A stretch of DNA of 64,000 nt from NCBI GenBank assembly GCA_964556755.1, contig CAZKXI010000004.1, positions 124,001-188,000 of the forward strand. Reading direction: 5' to 3'. A program made the translations under genes and the position numbers. Below, piece by piece: positions 58,867-64,000 of this stretch. The stretch comes from UBA4085 sp964556755. Its GTDB lineage: Bacteria > Acidobacteriota > Aminicenantia > Aminicenantales > UBA4085. Position 1 is the first letter of the stretch, and each line of letters starts with the position of its first letter. The notes under the pieces were generated by a model. The model ran no database searches. It had not been told where the DNA came from and saw only the letters and a list, made by a program, of their open reading frames with translations.

Positions 58867-59454
58867 ATGAAGAATCTCACGAAATCGCTGATTTTGGTTC
58901 TCACCCTGGCCGTCGTCCTGGTCGGCTGTAAGCAACCCACGGCCCTCGTCGACGCGGCCAAGGCCGCCGTCGACGACGTCATCAAAGCCGGCGCCGACAA
59001 GTATGCTCCCGAGGAGCTGGCCGGCGTGCAGGGCAGCCTGACCAAGGCCATGGACGAGATCGCCGGTCAGGACAAGAAGTTCTTCAAGAAGTTCGGCACC
59101 GCCAAGGAGATGCTGGACAAGGTCAAGGTCGATGCCGAGGCCCTCAAGGCGGCCCTCCCGGCCAAGATCGAGGCCGTCAAGAACGAGGCCCTCAGCCTGC
59201 AGGGCGCCCTCGGGACGATGATGACCGAGGTCAAGGACATGCTCAAGAAAGCCCCCAAGGGCAAGGGCACGGCCAAGGACCTCGAGGCGCTGGCCGGCGA
59301 TCTGACCGGAGCCGAGACCGAGGCCGCGGGCATCCAGACCGCCCTTGACGCTCAGGACTACATCGGCGCCCTGAACACCGTCAAGGCCGTCACGGCCAAG
59401 GTCACCTCCGTCAAGGAGCAGATCCAGGCCGCCATCGACAAGGTCAAGAAGTAA
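58867..59454 (+). CDS. Helical lipoprotein of unknown function
   Basis: Not recognised as a named family. The 195 aa start with a lipoprotein signal and lipobox (LAVVLVGC, cysteine near residue 21), followed by an almost wholly alpha-helical, Lys/Ala-rich chain with coiled-coil character (about 25-195) and short repeats of the form VKxEAxxLxxAL. It may bind or brace the envelope in the periplasm. ATG at 58867 with AAAGGAGG eight bases upstream; it is the first gene of a four-gene unit with two L,D-transpeptidases and comes two bases before the next. Confidence 0.8.
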   Translation: MKNLTKSLILVLTLAVVLVGCKQPTALVDAAKAAVDDVIKAGADKYAPEELAGVQGSLTKAMDEIAGQDKKFFKKFGTAKEMLDKVKVDAEALKAALPAKIEAVKNEALSLQGALGTMMTEVKDMLKKAPKGKGTAKDLEALAGDLTGAETEAAGIQTALDAQDYIGALNTVKAVTAKVTSVKEQIQAAIDKVKK

Positions 59455-59456
59455 GC

Positions 59457-60563
59457 TTGAGACTTCCAGCCGCCGGCCGCATCGCTACGGCGGCGGCACT
59501 GCTCCTTCTGGGGGGAGCCTGTCGGACCGCCCCGGTTCCGCCCGAGTTTCAAGAGGCCTTGCGCCTCGACGAAGCCCTCGGGGGAGCCGGGGCGTCTTCT
59601 TTTTCGCCCCAGGCCTACGCCCGTTTCCGCGAGGAGCTGGCCGGCCTGAGGGAAGAGGTTCGCAGGCAGGAGGCCCGCCTGGGCCCCTGGCGGAATTTCG
59701 GCCCCGCGGCGACCGCCGCCTCCGACCTGAAGCGGGAGGGCGGCCGTCTGCTGGAGGAGATCCGGGCCAGCCGCGAGGATCGCCGGCGATCGCTGGCCCG
59801 GGATCTGGACGGCTTGAGCCGGCGGCGCGACCGACTCGCCGACATGACCGGGTATTTCAACGACAACGAGATCGTTCGGCAGGCCTTGGCCCGGGCCGAC
59901 ATCACCTTGGGCCGGACGAGGCTTCTCCTGGCCGAGGGCAAGGCCGACCCGGTAGCTGCCCTGCTCGAGGAAGCCTCGGGATTCCTCGACGAGGCCCAGG
60001 CCGTCATCGCCCGGAGGCTGGAAAGATACCTCGACCCCGAGGTCCTGCGACGCTGGCGCGCCTGGGCCGACGAGACGATCGCCGACTCGCGCCGGTCGGG
60101 AGGGACGGCCTTCCTGGTCAGCAAGATCGAGCGGACCTTGACCGTCATCCGGCGGGGTGAGATCGCGGCGACCTACGGCATCGGACTGGGCAAGTCCGGG
60201 CTGGATGACAAGCTCTTCGAGGGCGACGAGGCGACTCCGGAGGGCCGATACCGCATCGTCCGCAAGTTCCCGGTCTCGTCCTTCTATAAAGCCCTGCTGA
60301 TCGACTACCCGAGCCCGGCGGACCTGAAGGATCTGGCCGAGGCCAAGCGACGGGGCCTGGCGCCCGCTGGAAAGGCGGCGGGCGGGGCGATCGAGATTCA
60401 CGGCGGGGGAAAGGACAAGCTGACCCTGGGATGCGTCGGACTCGAGAACAAGGACATGGACGAAGTCTACAAGGCGGCCGCGGTGGGAACTCCGGTCACG
60501 ATCGTCGGGGCGCTGGGGGTCGAAGGGACCATCCTGGGCGACATCAGGGCTTTCGGACGATGA
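59457..60563 (+). CDS. L,D-transpeptidase lipoprotein with N-terminal helical domain
   Basis: A 368-aa putative lipoprotein (signal with LLGGACRTA, cysteine near residue 22). About residues 30-210 are helical and charged, similar in style to the preceding lipoprotein. A YkuD catalytic domain follows (about 215-360), starting FLVSKIERTLTVIRRGEIAATYGIGLG, with H315 and the nucleophile C326 in LTLGCVGL. The spacing H-x10-C is tighter than the usual HxGC pattern. L,D-transpeptidases make 3-3 cross-links or attach proteins to peptidoglycan. Start is a TTG at 59457, two bases after the lipoprotein stop, with a weak ribosome site; the next gene overlaps by four bases. Confidence 0.85.
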   Translation: MRLPAAGRIATAAALLLLGGACRTAPVPPEFQEALRLDEALGGAGASSFSPQAYARFREELAGLREEVRRQEARLGPWRNFGPAATAASDLKREGGRLLEEIRASREDRRRSLARDLDGLSRRRDRLADMTGYFNDNEIVRQALARADITLGRTRLLLAEGKADPVAALLEEASGFLDEAQAVIARRLERYLDPEVLRRWRAWADETIADSRRSGGTAFLVSKIERTLTVIRRGEIAATYGIGLGKSGLDDKLFEGDEATPEGRYRIVRKFPVSSFYKALLIDYPSPADLKDLAEAKRRGLAPAGKAAGGAIEIHGGGKDKLTLGCVGLENKDMDEVYKAAAVGTPVTIVGALGVEGTILGDIRAFGR

Positions 60564-61216
60564 AGCCCCGCCGCCGCCCGGCCGGGAGGATCGCCGCTCT
60601 GGCCGGCGCCGCTCTCGCGGCGATGGCGCTGATCGTGATCCTAGCCGGGCATCTGATCGAAAGGACGGTCTTCGCCCGGCCGTTGGGGGAGGCGGCGGAT
60701 GTCCGTCCGGCCGCGGGCCCCGCGACGGCGAGATCTCTTCGGACGCTCCAGGCCCGTCTCCGGGCGCTCGAGCCGCGCGGCCTCTATATCGTCATCGACA
60801 CGGCGGAGAACAAGCTCACTCTCGTGAGAGCCGGGACGAAGGTCAAGGACTACGTCGTCTCCTGCGGCTCGGGCGGGCTTCTGGAGGATCCCAAGGGGGG
60901 CCGGTCCTGGATCTTTGATACGCCGCGGGGGGAGTACGCGGTCCAGAGCAAGCTGGTCAATCCGACCTGGATCAAGCCGGATTGGGCCTTCATCGAGGAA
61001 GGCGAGGGCATTCCGACCGACTACAACAAGCGCATCGACAACGATACCCTGGGCGACTTCGCGCTGGGCATCGGCAACGGCTATTTCATCCACGGCACCC
61101 TCTATACCCGCATGCTGGGGCGCAACGTGACCCACGGCTGCGTCCGGGTGGGGGACAAGGACCTCAAGGAGATCTACATGGCGGCGGGAATCGGGACGCG
61201 GGTCTACATCTACTGA
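60560..61216 (+). CDS. L,D-transpeptidase (YkuD), membrane-anchored
   Basis: A 218-aa protein with a basic N-terminus, one transmembrane helix (about residues 11-31) and a YkuD domain from about residue 72 (LYIVIDTAENKLTLVRAG). The catalytic motif is intact: H178 in FIHGTLYT and H192-G-C194 in THGCVRV, as in active L,D-transpeptidases. No LysM or other peptidoglycan-binding domain is added. It overlaps the preceding transpeptidase by four bases and is followed after one base by a third, divergent gene. Confidence 0.93.
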   Translation: MKPRRRPAGRIAALAGAALAAMALIVILAGHLIERTVFARPLGEAADVRPAAGPATARSLRTLQARLRALEPRGLYIVIDTAENKLTLVRAGTKVKDYVVSCGSGGLLEDPKGGRSWIFDTPRGEYAVQSKLVNPTWIKPDWAFIEEGEGIPTDYNKRIDNDTLGDFALGIGNGYFIHGTLYTRMLGRNVTHGCVRVGDKDLKEIYMAAGIGTRVYIY

Positions 61217-61217
61217 G

Positions 61218-61853
61218 ATGAGAGCTCGATCATGGGTTTTGGCTCTGGCGGCGGGAGCGGTCCTCGCCCATGCGGTCGAGGGTCAAGACCTCGGGCGAAG
61301 CGGCCGGGCCCTGGAAGAGGAGATCAAGATGGCCAAAGCTCCGGCGGTCTATCTGGTCGTCGATTCCGGAGCGGGGACGGTCAGCCTGAAGATGAGGGGA
61401 ATGGCCCTCAAGACCTGGACGGCGGCCCGGATGACGTCTTGGGGTCGTCCGGTCGGAACCGCGGCCTTGAAAGTCGAGCGGAGATCGGGGTGGTCGGCCC
61501 AGGACAGGATCAATCTCACGCCGGGCAAGAAGAGAGAGGAGAAAGCCGGAGCGAAGAAGCCCAAGGACATCGGCGACGACGTCCTGGAGCTCGACGACAT
61601 GCCGGTCCGCTTTCGGTTCACGCTGGAGAAAGGCGCCCGGCTCACGGTCAGGGCCAAGCCGGCCGGCTTTGTCGGAAGAGCCGCCTACGCCGTCGCAGGG
61701 CTTGGTCGCAGCCTAGGCCGCTCCATGCGGCTCATCGGGGCGGCCGTCTCGAGGCGAAGCCTGTCGGAGATGAGAATCATTCTCGATAATCCGAAAGACG
61801 CCCAAGCGATTTTTTGGGCAGTCCCGGAAAACACCATAATCCTTTTTAAATAG
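61218..61853 (+). CDS. Secreted protein with a YkuD-like first segment but no catalytic residues
   Basis: No named family recognised. The 211 aa have an N-terminal signal (about residues 1-22). The next part, VYLVVDSGAGTVSLKMRGMALKTW, lines up by eye with LYIVIDTAENKLTLVRAG of the neighbouring transpeptidase, but no HxxxHGC-type motif follows. The middle is basic (GKKREEKAGAKKPKD) and the end is AKPAGFVGRAAYAVAGLGRSL, then IILDNPKDAQAIFWAVPENTIILFK. It may be a degenerate or regulatory partner of the transpeptidases. It begins one base after the previous stop and has a weak ribosome site, so coupling is expected. Confidence 0.65.
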   Translation: MRARSWVLALAAGAVLAHAVEGQDLGRSGRALEEEIKMAKAPAVYLVVDSGAGTVSLKMRGMALKTWTAARMTSWGRPVGTAALKVERRSGWSAQDRINLTPGKKREEKAGAKKPKDIGDDVLELDDMPVRFRFTLEKGARLTVRAKPAGFVGRAAYAVAGLGRSLGRSMRLIGAAVSRRSLSEMRIILDNPKDAQAIFWAVPENTIILFK

Positions 61854-61909
61854 CCGTAAAATCAATAAAATCAACTATTAAAAACTTATAAGTATTTGCT
61901 AAAATATAC

Positions 61910-61955
61910 TTGACAATAATCTGCTCATATTTTATATTACATCTGTTGCTCATAT
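61910..61955 (+). promoter_or_regulatory. dnaK promoter with direct repeats TGCTCATAT, in an AT-rich island
   Basis: TTGACA (61910-61915) and TATATT (61933-61938) are exactly 17 bp apart, the best promoter in the window. TGCTCATAT occurs twice, at 61922-61930 inside the spacer and at 61947-61955 just after the -10, 25 bp apart. Region 61854-61972 is strongly AT-rich. No CIRCE or HAIR element was seen, so the repeats are candidate sites for another regulator. Confidence 0.75.
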
Positions 61956-61972
61956 AGAATCAGGAGGACCAT

Positions 61973-63889
61973 ATGGCTAAAATCATAGGAATCGATTTGG
62001 GGACGACGAATTCCGTCGTGGCCGTGATGGAGGGGGATAATCCCGCCGTCATCGCCAACGAGGAAGGCGGCCGCACCACTCCGTCGGTCGTGGGCTTCAC
62101 CCAAAAGGGCGAGCGCCTGGTCGGCCAGGTGGCCAAGAGGCAGCGTGTGACCAATCCCGAGAACACCGTCTATTCCATCAAGCGCTTCATGGGCCGCCGC
62201 TACCGCGAAGTGCCCACCGAGATCTCCCAGGTTCCCTATAAGGTCGCCGAGGGTCCCAACGGCGACGTCCGGGTCGAGGCCCAGGGCAAGAGCTTCTCGC
62301 CGCCCGAGATCTCGGCCATGATCCTGCAGAAGCTGAAGAAGGCGGCCGAGGATTACCTGGGCGAGAAGATCGAGAAGGCCGTCATCACGGTGCCCGCCTA
62401 CTTCAACGACAGCCAGCGGACCGCCACCAAGGACGCCGGGCGCATCGCCGGCCTGGACGTGGTCCGCATCATCAACGAGCCGACGGCGGCCGCCCTGGCC
62501 TACGGCATGGACAAGAAGAAGGACCAGACCATCGCCGTCTACGACTTCGGCGGCGGCACCTTCGACATCTCCATCCTGGAGGTGGGCGAGGGAGTCGTCG
62601 AGGTCAAGTCGACCAACGGCGATACCCACTTGGGCGGCGACGATATCGACCAGCGGGTCCAGGACTGGATCACGGCCGAGTTCAAGCGCGAGTCGGGCAT
62701 CGACCTGTCCCGCGACAAGATGGCCATTCAGCGCCTCAAGGAGGCGGCCGAGAAGGCCAAGATCGAGCTGTCCACGACCATGGAGACCGAGATCAACCTG
62801 CCCTTCGTGACGGCCGACGCCTCCGGCCCCAAGCACCTGCTCATGAAGCTGACCCGGGCCAAGCTGGAGCAGCTGGTCGAGGACCTGGTCCAGCGCTCGG
62901 TCGCGCCCTGCCGCCAGGCCCTGGCCGACGCCGGCCTCAAGCCCGGCGACATCCACGAGGTCGTGCTCGTCGGCGGCCAGACCCGCATGCCCCGCATCCA
63001 GGCCCTGGTCCGCGACCTGTTCGGCAAGGAGCCGCACAAGGGCGTCAATCCCGACGAGGTGGTGGCCGTCGGAGCGGCCATCCAGGGCGCGGTCCTGTCG
63101 GGCGACGTCAAGGACGTCCTCCTGCTCGACGTCACGCCCCTGACCCTGGGCATCGAGACCCTGGGCGCCGTCTTCACCAAGATGATCCCGCGCAACACCA
63201 CCATCCCGACCAAGAAGGTCGAGGTCTTCTCCACGGCCTCCGACAGCCAGCCCAGCGTCGAGATCCACATCCTGCAGGGCGAGCGGGAGATGGCCGCGGA
63301 CAACCGGACCCTGGGCAAGTTCCATCTCGACGGCATCCCGCCGGCCCCCCGCGGCGTGCCCAAGATCGAGGTCACCTTCGACATCGACGCCAACGGCATC
63401 CTCCACGTCTCGGCCAAGGACACCGGCACCGGCAAGCAGCAGGCCATCACCATCACCGGCCACGGCGGCCTGGACGAGAAGGAGATCAAGCGGATGGTCC
63501 ACGACGCCGAGGAGCACTCGGCCGACGACCGCCGCCGCCGCGAGCTGATCGAAGCCCGCAACCAGGCCGACCAGCTGGTCTACAGCATGGAGAAGCTGCT
63601 GCGGGAGAACAAGGACAAGATCCCCGAGGCCGAGGCCGAGGCGGTCCGCCGCGAGATCGAGGCGACCCGGCAGGCCGTGGCCGGCGAGGACGCCGAGCGG
63701 ATCAAGAAGGCGGCCGAGGACCTCCAGAAGGCCTCTCACAAGCTGACCGAGATGATGTACCAGCAAGCCTCCCAGACCCCGCCTCCGGGCCCCGGCGCCG
63801 GCGAGTCCGGCTCGGCCCCGGGCGGCGGAAGCCAGGACGGCGACGTCATCGACGCCGAAGTCGTCGACGACGGCAAGAAGCCCAGCTAA
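61973..63889 (+). CDS. dnaK: Chaperone DnaK (Hsp70)
   Basis: ATP-dependent chaperone working with DnaJ and GrpE. The 638 aa are the normal length, with the start IIGIDLGTTNSVVAVMEGD, the phosphate loop VYDFGGGTFDISILEVG, VLVGGQTRMPRI and the linker DVLLLDVTPLTLGIETLG before the substrate-binding beta-domain, then the helical lid and a Gly/Ser/Pro-rich tail ending DVIDAEVVDDGKKPS. AGGAGG lies five bases before the ATG. grpE and hrcA are not upstream; a J-domain gene follows at 63929. Confidence 0.98.
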   Translation: MAKIIGIDLGTTNSVVAVMEGDNPAVIANEEGGRTTPSVVGFTQKGERLVGQVAKRQRVTNPENTVYSIKRFMGRRYREVPTEISQVPYKVAEGPNGDVRVEAQGKSFSPPEISAMILQKLKKAAEDYLGEKIEKAVITVPAYFNDSQRTATKDAGRIAGLDVVRIINEPTAAALAYGMDKKKDQTIAVYDFGGGTFDISILEVGEGVVEVKSTNGDTHLGGDDIDQRVQDWITAEFKRESGIDLSRDKMAIQRLKEAAEKAKIELSTTMETEINLPFVTADASGPKHLLMKLTRAKLEQLVEDLVQRSVAPCRQALADAGLKPGDIHEVVLVGGQTRMPRIQALVRDLFGKEPHKGVNPDEVVAVGAAIQGAVLSGDVKDVLLLDVTPLTLGIETLGAVFTKMIPRNTTIPTKKVEVFSTASDSQPSVEIHILQGEREMAADNRTLGKFHLDGIPPAPRGVPKIEVTFDIDANGILHVSAKDTGTGKQQAITITGHGGLDEKEIKRMVHDAEEHSADDRRRRELIEARNQADQLVYSMEKLLRENKDKIPEAEAEAVRREIEATRQAVAGEDAERIKKAAEDLQKASHKLTEMMYQQASQTPPPGPGAGESGSAPGGGSQDGDVIDAEVVDDGKKPS

Positions 63890-63928
63890 AGCCGGGCCGG
63901 AGCTCGAGAGCCGGGAGAGAGGCGAGCC

Positions 63929-64000
63929 ATGGGCGGCGATTACTACAAGGCGCTGGGGGTCGACCGCAAGGCCCCCCTGGCCGAGATCAAGAAGGCCTAT
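63929..64000 (+). CDS. J-domain co-chaperone (DnaJ-type), partial, cut by the window's right edge
   Basis: Only 24 residues are visible, MGGDYYKALGVDRKAPLAEI followed by KKAY. The start DYYKALGV and the helix I spacing are those of a DnaJ N-terminal J domain. It begins 39 bases after dnaK stops, in the same direction, so it probably belongs to the dnaK operon and stimulates the DnaK ATPase. The rest, including the HPD motif and zinc region, is outside the window, so DnaJ versus CbpA-type cannot be decided. Confidence 0.85.
   Translation, partial: MGGDYYKALGVDRKAPLAEIKKAY

Noticed and set aside
61854..61972. CIRCE (HrcA) or HAIR (HspR) operator before dnaK
   Set aside because: Neither inverted repeat is present; only a direct repeat TGCTCATAT is seen.
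1..64000. tRNA genes or genomic-island signs
   Set aside because: The intergenic spaces are nearly all under 250 bp, no cloverleaf with TTCGANTC-type arm was found, and no integrase, transposase or composition shift covers more than the dnaK leader.

Overview
The window is a compact, high-GC, gene-dense bacterial chromosome segment of 61 protein genes. Two are cut by the window edges: sucD at the left and a dnaJ-type gene at the right. I see no tRNA, rRNA, CRISPR array, phage or recognisable transposase gene. The proteins describe a diderm: BamD, an outer-membrane receptor-like barrel, ExbD, several barrel-like secreted proteins and lipoproteins. The organism is rod-shaped (MreBCD, PBP2, RodA) and has a TCA cycle, complex I and fatty acyl-CoA oxidation. 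Gene content and style (tandem DUF507 genes, CstA, OPT, a membrane HdrD-like ETF:menaquinone oxidoreductase, PKD-barrel secreted proteins) suggest Acidobacteriota, perhaps an Aminicenantes-like lineage. That is inference without a marker gene.

Layout. Positions 1-6219 hold carbon metabolism: sucCD and mdh leftward, acnB plus an SDR oxidoreductase rightward. Positions 6274-11061 hold an M23 envelope peptidase, def-fmt (N-formyl handling), a 394-bp gene-free stretch with a candidate structured RNA, and an OPT transporter. Positions 11197-18915 are the rod-shape operon mreBCD-mrdA-rodA, overlapped by a fused radical-SAM/DUF2344 gene. Positions 18990-24753 hold an acyl-CoA dehydrogenase, CstA, an orphan ExbD, a glycosyltransferase with an ACT protein, and a glutamine amidotransferase. 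Positions 24838-27276 hold a strongly promoted secreted PKD-barrel protein and an RmlD-like reductase.

Positions 27283-42198 are all on the minus strand. A long envelope/repair operon (PASTA protein, rpe, sugar epimerase, bamD, barrel protein, subtilase, recN, C_GCAxxG_C_C protein, miaB) is followed by the translation operon nusA-infB-DUF503-rbfA-nrnA-truB and then two DUF507 genes. Positions 42337-49724 hold threonine aldolase, the membrane Fe-S oxidoreductase, a TonB-receptor-like barrel and lipoamide dehydrogenase. Positions 49808-57256 are a complex I operon, nuoA to nuoI in order, with nuoJKLMN missing from the locus, followed by a separately promoted malic enzyme. Positions 58867-61853 are an envelope operon (helical lipoprotein, two L,D-transpeptidases, a divergent third member). 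The window ends with dnaK and a J-domain gene behind an AT-rich promoter.

The genes combine into aerobic or anaerobic respiration of organic and amino acids: OPT and CstA import peptides or pyruvate; acyl-CoA dehydrogenase electrons could pass through ETF to the Fe-S oxidoreductase and menaquinone; NADH from malate, lipoamide and malic enzymes feeds complex I.

Two transcription habits recur. Canonical TTGACA/TATAAT promoters are easy to read, and several reuse bases of the upstream gene's stop codon as part of the promoter. Several -10 boxes sit so close to start codons that the mRNAs should be leaderless or nearly so. The most novel items are the candidate RNA at 8682-8946, the repeat cluster at 1599-1680, the divergent third member of the transpeptidase cluster, and the split complex I locus. 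No wholly new defence or mobile system is evident.
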